Shown piece by piece: positions 1 through 11,821 of a stretch of 64,000 nucleotides of DNA (position 1 is the stretch's first letter; each line of letters opens with the position of its first letter). The DNA is taken from assembly GCA_025617745.1 (NCBI GenBank), contig CM046873.1, forward strand, positions 26,301,410-26,365,409, given 5' to 3'. The stretch is from Heliocidaris erythrogramma (taxonomy: Eukaryota > Echinodermata > Echinoidea > Camarodonta > Echinometridae). The notes beneath the pieces were generated by a model, which had not been told where the DNA came from, did no database searches, and saw only the letters and a list, made by a program, of their open reading frames with translations. Position numbers and translations under genes: made by a program.

Positions 1-2758
1 ACAAATAGGGGTGAACATGTACTTGTCACTAAAGTGAGTGCTAAATATTTATGAGCTTCGCAGCAAGGAATCTGTAAAGTGTAAACCTAAATAAATGTTA
101 TAGTTTAGTTGGATTGCTACCGGGTAGTTTTTAGACAGGATTCTGTCCAATATAAAAAATTGGCATTGTGAGAGGCTTGTCTATGATCCATGCATATATA
201 CAAGTATCTTTGCATGGGGAGATGTAGATATCATTTGAGAGCCAGAAGGGTTTTAACTTTGTGTTGTAGGATACATGTATGAGTTAATGTCCTTTTGCCT
301 CCAGTCAACAATATATTGTTCTGTTCACATGTTACCATGTTATGTCATGTAAGGAATTGAGGAATGGGTCATATTCTAAAGATGCCCCCTCCCCGACAAA
401 TAAAGAATATTCCCAAAGATAAATTTGAATGTGAACACAAAACCTATGTAAAAATGTACATTCATATGTGTAAAGATGTACAATGGTTTCTCCTTTGATT
501 AACACAAAATTTTCATTTATTTCTGATCATTTTTTACCACATTGCAAGAATTGAACTAAATTTCCCAACGAAGATAAGCAATACCTTTTTTTTTTTAAAA
601 GCCATTCCCTTTTGTTCACATTTTCTCCCATTCTCACTTCATGTAGATTTGTAACCAACTTTTCCTTTGGAGAAAAGCGATAAAATTTGAAACATGCCCT
701 CTATCATTGTGACTGTGAAATGGTGTACACATTTCTCACCCATGATGCACCAGTGGTGTCACCATTTCCTTTGTTCTTTTTGTCTGTGGAGAGCCATAAG
801 GGTATTAAAATCTTAGCATTTAGCATAGATTTAATTTCCTTATTTTTTGCAAAAGAAAATATCTTTTGTATCTTAAAGATAGTAATGTATGTGGACCATA
901 TAATTTTTTTGTGATAAAGAGATTCCTATGATTGAATCATATTGTATAATAATTGAATCGAGTGACAATGTTTAATATTTATTACTTGGAGTTACTTTTG
1001 TCTGCTAATTGGTAGGTTAAAAGAGAGCACCTTTTTTTATTAAATGAAATAAGTCACTGTATTTTTCAACAATCTGAAATCAAGTCTGTTTATCTGTACC
1101 AATATGAAATACCTTGCATAAAGTTTTAAAAATGCATGTTGTTAAAATGAATTTTGTTAAAATGAATTGTTTAAAAAAATATATATAACTTGTGCTTTTG
1201 ATTATTTAGAAAGGCTCCCTGTTTTGAGATCATTGAAAGTTTTGAAGCTTATTGATTTCAACTCTGGAACTTATATCCCAAACCATGATATATTGCAATG
1301 ATGAATAAAGTAGGTCACAATTTTTGGATGAATCCTATTCTAGTTTTGGTAGATCCTTTAAATTCCCTAGAGGTAAAAGCTATTTTGAAAGGCAAAATGC
1401 CTTAAAACCAAGTTGTTCTAGGTTAGTGTCATCGGTATTCATAGATTTTCTGATTTCACGGAATTTGCTGTCCGTCATATAATCTGGGAAAATTATCTTG
1501 AAATATATTTCTTAGGTATCCATGGGAATGGAATGGCCGATCATTTAAAAGTGACAGAAGTTTACAAAATTCTTATAAAGTAACTTTATGGGTAGGTTTG
1601 TCAGAATGGTATCGCTTTCAACTGTGATTGGTTGAAGCGTATCAGGTCTCTTTAACAATATCAAGAAATAATACCCTTCATATTTCTAATGAAATTATTT
1701 GTCCTCGGGCAATGCTTCTTACCGTGCTTGTGCAGTATGACCAAGATTTGCACAATCTAACATTCAAAGTATTGAATGTGAAACCATTTGTTACACAAAA
1801 GAATGGGTTCACGTATGTACGTAGTCCCTTACATGCCTTTTCATGTACCGTATGTGTCTTCCAAGAGTGAATTAGCATGCTGCTCTCTAAGAGAGAGTAT
1901 ACCAAATTGAAATAGGGCACCAGTGAATTGTACATGTATGGGAGGGAGATGCGTAGTTTGTTATAAGGAAACTTTGATTCGATTTGAAAGGAGAAAAATA
2001 TATCTTTTGGGGTCAACAACAAAAAAATGAGAAAAGGATCTGTTTTTAAAGATGCAGAATTGGTGACGATTTGGAAGGCTCCACTTTGTTCGAGATTGAC
2101 TTAACACAAAATGAAGCTGCATTTTGGGAAATGGCAGTTTTCAACTTCATCAAATATTTGAAATCAAATGAAAGGTGTTGAGACGAACAAAAAAAATCTT
2201 GGGGGGGGGGGTTCAAATTAAGTGTTCCTATGACATAACATCTGCTTTTTAACAGGAAAAAAACAAGCATCATCTGATATACTTTAATACATCAGATTAT
2301 GTAAAAATGCTTCAGCAATTTACCACATTCTGCTTCTTCTTGTTTCTGTTAGTTCATACATGTAAAATTCCATTTTCCTGAAATTGCACTTATGCAAAGT
2401 TTTGTCACATAATTTTCATTGTTACAAAGCTGCATTTTGTGTAAAGAGAACTGATTTTCTATCATTCCTGTATGCTTCCTTTCTTCATTGCTTTTGTACG
2501 AGTTATTCCAATTGTCATATATCTATGTTTATCACATGTGGTGTTATCTGTTTTGCAGACCTAAATATTTGAATCATCTGTATGAATGCAATGTTCTGAA
2601 GATAAAGAAAATAGTCCACAAGCCCCTGTAGGATAGAAGACTTGGAAACTATTTTTTTATGTCATTTTGCAAAAGTTTGCAGAATGGAAATGCCATCTTT
2701 AAATGAGTTTATTTTATATTTCTATGTGTATTCATACAACAAACTTACCTGCAACACT
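1..2758. other. AT-rich stretch without a recognised gene
   Basis: I see no exon with a recognisable protein domain in either strand. The open frames are short, AT-rich and unlike any family I know. Unlike most of the window, the stretch has little inverted-repeat or microsatellite DNA and several AATAAA-like hexamers on the plus strand. It could therefore be the long 3' UTR or downstream flank of a plus-strand gene lying to the left. That is inference only. Confidence 0.4.
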
Positions 2759-2950
2759 AAAGCACCGCTCACACAAGGCGTCGGTGACCTGTACGCTACT
2801 TTGTGCGTCATGACAGAGTGACATCGTTTAAAAGCATGATTGCAAACACTAAAGCAATACGTTGAATAATATGTGTATGGGTAAATTGCCTTCTCGGGCT
2901 CAATTAGCACGTCAAGTAATCAAAATGAAGCGTCGTGTGAGCAGGGCTTT
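2759..2950. mobile_element. Short inverted-repeat element (MITE-like)
   Basis: The ends are imperfect inverted repeats: AAAGCACCGCTCACACAAGG on the left, and GTGTGAGCAGGGCTTT on the right, whose reverse complement begins AAAGCCCTGCTCACAC. TA lies at both borders and may be the target duplication. There is no coding capacity. This fits a non-autonomous cut-and-paste DNA transposon of about 190 bp. Confidence 0.55.
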
Positions 2951-4024
2951 ACTGACAAAATGCTTATTACAGTATATACGTGTACTCTTCCCGTTTGCTG
3001 GTGTCATATATTGAAAACGATACGATATTACATTCTCTTTTTTTTCTTTTGATACATGTACATGTACGTCAAGTAAAGAGCTTTTGCATATTTTAATTTT
3101 GACATGTGTTTTGTTTGAAACCAATATTCTCTGTTTGTATCAAACTCATCAATTACTAATAATCATTTGCATATGTTTACCATATATTATTTGCTCTTGC
3201 TACACATTCAGTTTACACAGTGTATTTATTTCACCTATATTTTTTTCTACAATATTTATTGGTTAGTACTTTAATAGAGCGTCAATGTTACAAAGAATTT
3301 ACAAGACTATGAATAAGTTAATTGCATGAAGATAAAAAATAATAATGTAAGAACATGCAGAACTCTATGTAAATATTGGTGAATTGTCATCCACAGAAAT
3401 CCTATACAAATACCTAAATCAAGATATCTGTGCAAAGGTATAATGAAACAAATTGATGATATGATATGCTAAGATTGTGTGTACTTATTGTAAGTGCTAA
3501 TAGACGAGATGAATATTTACAGAAAATGGTTTGTTTATGTGAAATTGATTTTGAAAAGAAAAATATAATTTGAGGATTATATCATGAGCGGGCTTCTCTT
3601 GTATAAATGACGAGAAAAATGTCTAATTTATGTATTATATGAATTCAGTTCTAGTTATTCCAGATGTTTTATGTACCTTGCCTCTTACTTTTTTTGATTG
3701 ATTTCAACCATTTTTGTGACTATATGAAAAATCAGCAAGTTATTTACAAAGCTATTACGCCTATACCTCTTCTGTTGTAATGGGTTATGTTTTGTAGTAC
3801 ATGTATGTACTTGTAGTTATCATGCTTTTGACTCTGATTCATTCTATAAAAGAAAGAAAAAATAATATGAAAAGGTTTATTCTTATAGTCAGAGAAAAAT
3901 AAATTTGGGAAAAGATGCTATATGTTGTTTCATTGTTTATTTCCTTTGAGTTGGGTTTTGACTGATTTTTTTTTCTTTCCTTAATGTACCGTAATCTTTA
4001 TATCCATCTCTCTCTCTAATACCA
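2951..4024. other. AT-rich stretch, nothing recognised
   Basis: No exon, RNA gene or clear repeat family was recognised. An AATAAA lies near 3898 on the plus strand, just before repeat-rich DNA begins. Confidence 0.4.
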
Positions 4025-4157
4025 GGGTTTCATCAAGCGTTTTGTCAGTGATTTTTACTGACAAATTTGCTCTCGGCCAATCAGATGCAAGGATTTCAGT
4101 AGCTTATAACAGTTGTCGGTAGAAATCACTGACAAAACGCTTGATGAAATGCTCCCC
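4025..4157. mobile_element. MITE family C, copy 1
   Basis: The two ends are inverted copies of GTTTCATCAAGCGTTTTGTC followed by AGTGATTT; the right arm reads AAATCACTGACAAAACGC. The centre contains a segment (CCAATCAGATGCAAGGATTTC) that recurs at 46506-46653 and, inverted, at 56326-56463. Three dispersed palindromic copies show that this is a transposed repeat and not a local hairpin. No coding capacity. Confidence 0.7.
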
Positions 4158-4165
4158 AGGGGTAT

Positions 4166-4286
4166 GCTGATATTGATGACAATGGTGTGATAATGGTGAT
4201 AATGATGACAATGATGAAGTCAGATGATGTCCTAGTTTTAGTCATGCAATGAAATTGGTGTTGGTGATGATGATGATGATGGATGA
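4166..4286. repeat. Imperfect GAT/GATA microsatellite
   Basis: Degenerate runs of GATGATG, GATAATG and GACAATG units make up most of this interval, ending in an uninterrupted run of GAT triplets near 4266-4282. Confidence 0.6.
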
Positions 4287-4307
4287 CCTCGCACAAGAAG
4301 CTTCTTA

Positions 4308-4692
4308 CAGGGTGTTCAGATACAAAAAATTTATACCAAATGTATAGCTATACAGTGTGGATTTATGTGTCTGAACGCTGACTAACAAAATGTCGTAAAA
4401 CGAAACTAGGGTCAGAGTATCATTTTGAACTAGAACTCGCTAACGAATCACCTCTCAGTGTGTCTGAACGTATGGCGACCATAGAACGGTATAACTGGGC
4501 GGGGCTTACGTGAGCGCACACGAAAGGTGACCTTATTTCTCATTTGGGCTAGCGGTTACCATAACATGCGCAGTGGAAAACCGCTTCTAATCGGTCGAGA
4601 TATGTGTCTGAACGGTCCATGGGCTATACCATGAAAATTTTAAACGTTTCTTTATCGAGTTTCGGTATAAACTTTTTGTGTCAGAATGGGGG
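4308..4692. mobile_element. Inverted-repeat element of about 385 bp
   Basis: The left end (GTGTTCAGATACAAAAAATT followed by TATACC) is mirrored at the right end by GGTATAAACTTTTTGTGTCA. A second inner pair, GTGTCTGAACG, occurs on both sides. No coding frame. It is probably a non-autonomous DNA transposon; I could not establish a target duplication. Confidence 0.55.
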
Positions 4693-5806
4693 TTAGTTTT
4701 TGGTTCGTAAGTCCACTACCTATACCAATACCATTTGTTCTCAATATGATTTTTTAGAACTGGAGCACAATAAAATGGACAAATCATTTTCATGATCATC
4801 CTACCAATAAAGACAAAATTCAGACTAAATAAATATTCTGTGATAATTTCATTCGACTATATTTACAGGATTTGCTCAATTGATGTATGAACCATACACG
4901 AATCATATTACAAAGCATAGAGAAATCTAGGCAAATTCATCTGCAAGAAAAGAAATAACAAATACACGTTCATAAGAAACCATAAATTATTAAGTATGAA
5001 ATACATGTAGGATTCTACTTAAATATTTATTTCACTTCATACCATTATAAGTCTCCCCATTAACAGCCCCCAAAAGTCAAGTGCAATGTCTTACAGTTTC
5101 ATCTTAAAAGGAACACCAACTTTGTGAGCCACTTGTTACAAAGAGTGGATTGCCAATGAAATTACATCCACAACACTCAAAAATCCATTCAATATCAGAC
5201 TCATTGAATCTGTGAGGGAGGAACAACAAAATAAATTTAAAAATGAATTACTGAATGAGGAGGATGCGTTAGATAAGAAGAAGTAGGATAGAGTGTCATC
5301 ATGGAGCGAAAGTCGGTAACCCCTCGTAAGATAGAAAATGCTGACTTAAAAACTGATGATGATACATCCATGTTCACTAAATGAATCCCAAAAATGGCCT
5401 TTGTTTGTTTCGTCTTTATGAACATACTTTGAAAAGGGTGATTTTTTAATAAATATACTTCAAATCTATTTCATTAGGATATTAAATCAAGGTTAACTCT
5501 ATACAGTGACTATACATATGTATATAAAATTAATAAAGATGATAATCCAACAGCTATAAGGTGTTAATCACAAATTAAGGAGAGGAATATTTAAATGGCA
5601 ACTGATCTGCTTTTCATCCTCAAATTAGCAATACCTGCTATTTTCCTATTTATTGCTACATTTTTCTTTCAAAAGTCTAGTCAGCATACACATGGAGTAT
5701 TGAAAAAAAATTTTTTAATTGCCAAGGTGAGAATTTTAATGTTATTTTCCTTAAAAAAAAATTGCTGGTGTCCAATACCACATGGTTGAACAACCAAATG
5801 GACAGA
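4693..5806. other. AT-rich stretch, nothing recognised
   Basis: No domain-bearing exon, RNA gene or terminal repeat was recognised between the 4.3 kb MITE and the large composite element. Confidence 0.35.
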
Positions 5807-5904
5807 GGCCCGTATTCTGAACTCCGGTACGGTTGAACTTAAACTCCAGTCTAAGTTAAACCAGAGTTTAATTAAAACTGAATTAGACCGGAGGTCCAGT
5901 CTAG

Positions 5905-6077
5905 TGGGGTGTTGCAAGAAAGTTGCAATCAATTGCAAATTGTAAAGCAAATTAGAACCATTCTGAATGGTTCAGGGTCTGCCTATTCAAGAAGATGCGC
6001 TTGCAACAATGATTTTGATTGGTCAGTACCGATCAGTTGCAACTTGCAATCAATCGCAACTTTCTTGCAACACCCCA
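5905..6077. mobile_element. Nested 173-bp MITE with TAG target duplication
   Basis: The ends are TGGGGTGTTGCAAGAAAGTT and its inverse AACTTTCTTGCAACACCCCA, followed inwards by further inverted GCAATC/GATTGC stretches. TAG flanks both sides (5902-5904 and 6078-6080). It interrupts the left arm of the 5807-9053 element and so is younger than its host. Confidence 0.75.
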
Positions 6078-6281
6078 TAGGTCTGCTTTTAACTCCATTT
6101 CTGTTTCTGAAAGTCTGGTTTAGTTTAACCAGCGTCTAAGTCCAGTCTAAATTTAAACTCCAGTTTTGTTGGCATGAAGATAATTTACTGCGCATGTGCA
6201 ATACGAGCAGATTACTTCGGGTACGTAGTCTGCTTCTCTTGCACATACGCACTAGACATCTCCATCTATTTTTTATATCAT

Positions 6282-6665
6282 GGACGTCATGAGCTCAAAA
6301 TTGCTAAAACAAGGCAGAGGAACTGGGAGTCTGTTGAAAAGGATCTTCTCATTCAACTGATCTCTGAAAAAGTCGAAATGATTTCAAAGAAAACTGTGTG
6401 ATAACAGAGGCCTGGGAACAGGTTCATCAAGATTTCCAAACTAGGTTTGGAACTAGCAGAGAAACTAAGAAGATGGAAGTGGAAAATAATAAAGCTATCA
6501 GCGAAGGCCAATTGGGGCGACGACGGGAGGAGAATCCCCGTATCCACCTTCTGCCCTCACTCTAGTCGTCAAAGAGTTAGTACCACTGGAATTCCTTCAA
6601 ATTGGGAATTAATTCGATGACGATGCGGCAAAGGCGGACATGAGCTCGGAAGCGGCAACTGTCTT
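6282..6665 (+). pseudogene. Myb/SANT-like domain fragment, tandem copy 1 (decayed)
   Basis: The plus-strand frame encodes KTRQRNWESVEKDLLIQLIS, which resembles the first helix of Myb/SANT-like DNA-binding domains (a charged, Trp-containing stretch followed by EKDxLIxLIxEK). The frame stops soon after the first helix. Downstream pieces of the unit (QTRFGTSRETK-like, then FCPHSS-like and LVPxEFLQIG-like) survive only in shifted frames. Such domains occur in MSANTD-type proteins and as the Myb-like accessory protein of Harbinger transposons. The next two units have the same order, so this is one member of a tandem triplication inside a transposon-like element. It is unlikely to be functional. 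Confidence 0.55.
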
Positions 6666-7105
6666 GGACGTCGAGAGCTCAACCAAAATTGCTACATGTA
6701 AAACAAGGCAGAGGAACTGGGAGTCTGTTGAAAAGGATTTTCTGATTCAACTGATCTCTGAAAAAGTCAAAACAATAGAGAGAAAGCAAAATGATTTCGA
6801 AGCGAACTGTGCAAAAACAGAGGCCTGGGAACAGGCTCATCAAGACTTCCAAACTAGGTTTGGAACTAGTAGAGAAACTAAGGAGATCAGTGACCAGTGG
6901 AAAAGAATTTAAAGCTATAAGCGAATACCGAATGGGGCGACTTTTGCCGCGAGAGGGGGAAGACGGGAGGAGAACCCCTGCATCCACATTCTGCCCTCAC
7001 TCTAGTCGTCATAGACTTAGTACCATGGGAATTCCTTCAAATTGGGAATGAATTCGATGACGTTGCGGCAAAGACGGACATGAGCTCGGAAGCGGCAACT
7101 GTCTT
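6666..7105 (+). pseudogene. Myb/SANT-like domain fragment, tandem copy 2 (best preserved)
   Basis: This is the best preserved unit. The 90-codon frame from 6640 covers two helices of a Myb/SANT-like fold: NWESVEKDFLIQLISEKVK, a linker with ERKQND, then KTEAWEQAHQDFQTRFG and a final EISDQWKRI. The conserved Trp residues at helix centres (NWE, EAWE, DQW) are what suggest the family. A frameshift after DQWKRI moves the conserved SEYRMG continuation to another frame, so the copy is broken. The tail repeats the FLQIGNEFDD-like segment also seen in copy 3. Possible origin: a Harbinger-type Myb-like protein. No catalytic transposase motif is present. Confidence 0.55.
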
Positions 7106-7563
7106 GGACGTCGAGAGCTCAACCAAAATTGCTAAAACAAGGCAGAGGAACTAGGAGTCTGTTGAAAACGATTTTCTCATTCAACTGATCTCTGAAAAAG
7201 TCAAAACTATAGAAAGCGAAATGATTTTGAAGCGAACTCTCTCGGTCTGGAACTAGTAGAGAAACTAGATCAGTGACCAGTGGAAAAGAAAAAAGCTATC
7301 AGCGAATGCCGAACGAGGCACTTTCTGCCGCGAGGAGAACCCCTATATCCACCTTCTGCTCTCACTCTAGTCATTAGTGACTTGGTACCACAGGAATTCC
7401 TTCAAATTGGGAATAAATTCAATGACGATGCGGCAAAGGCGGACATAAACTCGGAAGCAGTAACTGTCATGGAGTACCTAGCAGGGGCACTGCCAAAGCC
7501 AAAGCCAAGGCCAAGGGCCCAGAACCAAAACCAACTTCAACAAGAAATCAACTTGTGTTGGTA
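7106..7563 (+). pseudogene. Myb/SANT-like domain fragment, tandem copy 3 (decayed)
   Basis: The third unit has a stop after the QRN motif (the Trp codon TGG is replaced by TAG) and an internal deletion in the middle helices. Its 3' half is open (7280-7564): KAISECRTRHFLPRGE, then VPQEFLQIGNKFNDDAAKAD, then a Pro/Lys-rich PKPKPRPRAQNQNQLQQE tail ending at a stop. The Pro/Gln-rich tail appears only in this last unit and probably shows the original C-terminus of the encoded protein. Confidence 0.5.
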
Positions 7564-7980
7564 AATATACTTATAGATGCGATCTAGATCACATAGATGT
7601 AGACCACTATTAGATCTAACTGATTTGTTTTGAATGTAACATCTAAGTTAGGGTACATCTCAGACAGAATCTAGACTCCCTAGACCTATCGTTAGATCTA
7701 CTATTATTGAACGTGGACTGGGAGCGTCTCACTGCGAGCAGTGTTCCGCTCAAGTGCAGGAGACATTTGGTGAATCATTTCCATGGTCGTCTGCTTCGTT
7801 AGACAGTACATTGTATCTGTGTAAGAATTCATCGTCGTCATAGAGGTGGAGTGGTTTTTTTTTTTTCAATAATGAGCCTCTCTGGACCAGCATGCACCCC
7901 TTCTAGCAACTCCGGGAGTTGATATCTCCGTTGTAGCGCAGCTAGGAGGTCGGCCATATTGGATGTTAAACCAGACTTAA

Positions 7981-8882
7981 AGGAGAATCAACCCTTAATT
8001 ACAAATTTACTTATTTTGGAAGGTGTAATATATTCCTACTTATTGGCCTAAATCATTTTCTAATAAGATATCAGAAAAAGGGAAAAATAAAGATATTCCA
8101 ACAGCCGGTATCGTCTCCTACTCATTTCCATGGGGGCTGCCATTTTCTTGCTGATTTGGAGTTGTACATGAACCATTGAGAAATGTTCCAGTCAAGAAGA
8201 TATATTGAATCCAATACCTAAATTGCTTTTCTTCATTAACTAAAATCCCATATGTGACGAAAAATATAAAGTGGGTGTTTACATGTATTATAAAAATTAA
8301 ATCTTTATAATGATATTTTTAAATTGTCTGGTTTTGCTTAACAAAAATCTATTTTCTTGGGTTTGCCAAACAGAGCAGAACATAATATATGCAACATGCA
8401 TTCTGACTTTTCAAATCCATTATCCGAAAGCAGGTGAATGCATAGCTTGCCGCTATAGATGCTCAGGGATGAAACATCCATAAATTTGAATTAATTTGCT
8501 CCGTCCCATACGTCACAGTATCGAGAAAATAGATTTCTATTAAGCGAATATCGATTTTCAACAGAAATATATAAAGAAATCTTCAGTTTAAAAATAAATT
8601 GACATATCTATTCAATATGTTTAATCTAAAACTGGTTTTTAATTTTGAAAAAGGCAATTGGGCATTTGGATTAAGAAAATCTTCATGTACACATAAAAAA
8701 AATGGCAGCCTCCATGTACTGCTAGCAGACGATATATATTGGGAGCAGATGATAAATTTTGCTCAGAAAATCTTGATTCGTATCGATCTCGTATATTTTG
8801 ACGCGAAGCCATATAGTCCAACAAGTAGGAATAAATAACACCTTTGAACAATATCGTCTGTATTTTTGAGCGTAATTCTCCT
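7981..8882. mobile_element. Nested 0.9 kb TTAA-flanked element
   Basis: TTAA flanks both ends (7977-7980 and 8883-8886). The ends are inverted: AGGAGAAT on the left and ATTCTCCT on the right. Inner inverted segments also match: a CCAACAGCC...TCGTCTCC...CATGGGGGCTGCC series on the left is mirrored by GGCAGCCTCCATG...GACGATA...TCCAACAAG on the right. A TTAA duplication is the hallmark of piggyBac-type integration. No transposase frame is present. The element lies inside the 5807-9053 element and is therefore younger. Confidence 0.7.
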
Positions 8883-9056
8883 TTAAACTACCCCTAGCTG
8901 TACAAAGTTAAACCACACTTGGACTGGAGTTTCAGTAAAACCGGAGTTCAGAATGTGTTCTGCTTAAACTCCGGTTTAAAGGGCCAATTTAGACTGGGTT
9001 TAAACCACACTTAGACTGGAGTTTAAGTTAAACCGGAGTTCAGAATGCGGGCCAGA

Positions 9057-11596
9057 GTGTTTGCAGAAATTGTTGCTTTTTCCACTGCTCTTGAATCTGA
9101 TACAAATAAGTTTGAAAAATTAATCAATCTGAATAAGGTTCTTGAGCAAATTCACAAAAAGCCAGCAATTATCTTGAATGGGAAAATATATGCAGCTGAT
9201 CTAGCACACTTTAAAGTGTTCCATATCATATTTTTAATGGTTCTATAGAGTACAGAAGTGCTGACGTCATATTCGCTCGTCGTCCAGGATACTGGTTCCA
9301 AACAACAGAGCCCCCGCATGAGGTTCACCGCGAAGTCATTCGAGCAACGGGCCGGAGCGGAGAATTTCAGTGTTTGGCGCTGGTGTGATCACCACGCCAT
9401 TGTTTAGCACAAAATTGTTTAGAACCAGCAACCTTGACAACTTGGCCGGTATGACGTCACACTTCGGTACTCTTGCTTTTTCTGTCCTATGCATCATTCA
9501 CTTCCATGCAGCTGCAAGCTTGGCCTAGTAAAAGCCTCCAATCATTTAGTACATGACATGCTGTTTACTCTTCAAAAGTTCGAAGAGTTATTTTCTTTCA
9601 TTGAGCCCATTATATTTTGCGGATAAGGCATTTTAACATAAAACTTTCCTATTCAACATTGCCACTGGAGAGTTCTTTAGGGGTATTAAACACACAAATG
9701 GAAAGTTGTTCCATACTGACATCAGTCACATGTCCATGCTGCCAATTTGAGATTTCTATGAACTAAATGTACCACATTTCATAAACCTTGACCAACTTTT
9801 AAAAACAACCTTTTAAACTTTGTTAAGTTACATCTGCATGTATTTCAATCTATCAACCATTTTTCTTCTTCTTCCATTTTGTTTTAAAACCAGGTTCTAT
9901 TTGTGAATTACAGGAAAATTTTATACTTAAAATACAACATCAATGTCATGTATAACAGCAAATGAGTGGCCTACATTTATCATATATTCTCAATACTTGT
10001 ACTATATTAGTTAACTACATTCTCTGTTTTCTGACATACATGTAATACCGCTGGTTAAGACAAGAACAGCAAAAACAAAGTCTGGACGGAGCACGCTAGA
10101 AATAAATTACTGTTAACAGATCATTTTAAAAGTCATCATTTTTCTTGACCACGTCAGTGCATAAATCAGAAATATACTTGAATACTTAAGGAAGAATTTC
10201 ATGAACACAACGTTCGTCAAGAGCTCGGCTACAGATGGAAAAAAAATGGAAATGCGATCACAAAGACTTTTAAGAAATCCACCTTAGGCAATTTCAGTGG
10301 ACTTGTCCGTCATCTTTTGAAAGATGCGAACATTACAATAACATGTTACATAATCTGAACAAGATTACTAGAGCTGATTTCTTGAAAGTCTCTGCGATTA
10401 AGTTTGGAACAAAATCACACATAGTATCCCAGAAAACGGCCAGGGATGCTCAGTATACCGAAGGCTCTTTTGTCCCTTGTCTAATTTCTATCAGTGGGGA
10501 AAGTCAGGATTGCTTAAGCCCCATTCGCTCTTACACAAAGTTTGTGCATCGAACGGGTCCGTCGGACTGCTTGGATTATATTTCGGACTGCACGAAGCCG
10601 ACCGAATCTTGCACGAGAGCTCGAGCTCAGACGGAGCGTGTATGTTGCGCGGCGACCAGTCTGTTCGGAGTTAGAGCCCCGCGGGGCAACGGCATGATCA
10701 GGTAACGATCACGGTGCCCTCTCGTGGAATAAAAACGTCCACAATCTGCGGTTGAGTATCCCTTTAATACCTCTGATAGCTAACAATATCTGACCACATA
10801 TATAAATACTAAATTTGTTCTATGGTCTTTAATAAATTTTATAAAATGTTTCTTATGCTGAGCTAGTTAGTGTGCCTTTTTCAAATATAAAAAAATTGAG
10901 AGAGAGAGAAAAGAAGGTTTCAGTGTCTATCAAAGAGATTCTGCTACAAAAGAGAGTGTACAGTGTATGTAGTATATCTTGAGGAAACCTTGTGACTTGA
11001 GAGGTATGAAATACATTTCCTTTTAATAATCTGAAAAAAAAAGATTAATATATTTTATTTTTGTGACTGAAAAGATTACAATAGTCTGTCCCATCTAAAC
11101 AAATAAAGAAATAGCATTGTTAAGCCAACTGAGGGAGTTTTCTAATCACTATTCATTCGGAACTAACTCTGGAAAATACACTTCACATTAGTTTGTAATG
11201 TAATTTACACATACGTTTAGAACTATTAAAAACCCAAACAATTACACTTCATTGCATTCATTTCTGTAGCAATTTCCATGGCTTTAACACCAAATCCTCC
11301 ATTTTTACAAACACAACAGGCAAGTTTCTATCCATCCACTTTTAAATTATGACACGGCATGAGGATGCGAGTTCTAAATCGTAATGGCACAAAAATCTTT
11401 TTAAACAGTCACCATTCACCCAAGAATAAGATCATAAGAAAACATAATGATTTCAAAAACCCAGTAATTTTTAGACTAATTTTACTTATTCAAGTTCTGC
11501 CCTGCAACAGCTGCAGTGACTAGAAATCAAGTATCAAAAACAAGAAATAAGAAAGTCAACATTGATTTCATTTAAATTACAAACCTTTCTTCGTTA
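9057..11596. other. Mostly unannotated; includes an unrecognised 120-codon ORF
   Basis: No recognised gene. Two sub-stretches, about 9280-9480 and 10480-10720, are richer in G+C and CpG than their surroundings. The second lies in a 120-codon plus-strand frame (10343-10705) with no recognisable domain and no obvious splice context. These islands could be remnants of older repeats or an unrecognised exon; I cannot tell which. Confidence 0.3.
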
Positions 11597-11784
11597 GGGG
11601 TGGTATTCTGAAAACTATGTTATCTTTTAGTAATGTTAACTGTTATAATAAATCTAACTTACCGGTAGGAGAATTTATTGGTTGATGTCTGTACATAGCT
11701 GGCTGTGTACGCACATCGTTCAGAGTAAAATGAACATACCTTTCACTGACATTAAAGACAACATAATCTTCTGAATACCACCCC
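11597..11784. mobile_element. MITE family B, copy 1
   Basis: The ends are GGGGTGGTATTCTGAAAACT on the left and, inverted, CTTCTGAATACCACCCC on the right, followed inwards by ATGTTATCTTTTA and its inverse. Related copies lie at 45963-46193 and 55869-56116. The outer borders read TTA and TAG, so an exact target duplication is ambiguous. No coding capacity. Confidence 0.75.
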
Positions 11785-11821
11785 TAGACTCTTATAAAGA
11801 AAATCAAAGACATCATAAACC

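Larger units (their letters stand above)
5807..9053. mobile_element. Composite 3.2 kb DNA transposon-like element carrying Myb/SANT-like fragments
   Basis: Both ends carry the same terminal repeat: GGCCCGTATTCTGAACTCCG on the left, and its inverted form CGGAGTTCAGAATGCGGGCC on the right. Long subterminal arms are rich in AAACTCCAGTCTAAGTTAAA-type sequence. AGA flanks both ends (5804-5806 and 9054-9056), consistent with a 3-bp target duplication. The same ends bound a 254-bp MITE at 31051-31304, so this looks like the larger relative of that MITE. Inside are a 173-bp nested element, three tandem decayed copies of a Myb/SANT-like reading frame, and a 0.9 kb nested TTAA element. A 3-bp duplication together with a Myb/SANT-like partner is typical of PIF/Harbinger transposons. 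No transposase was seen, so that assignment is inference. Confidence 0.65.

Noticed and set aside
687..914. Short AT-rich frames in the first 4 kb as genes
   Set aside because: Lengths expected by chance, no domain, no conserved splice context.
9045..9248. 67-codon frame beginning MRARVFAEIV
   Set aside because: It starts in the terminal repeat of the 5807-9053 element and matches no known family.
10343..10705. 120-codon plus-strand frame in a CpG-richer island as a gene
   Set aside because: No recognisable domain, no homologous exon neighbours, and an overlapping second frame is also open.
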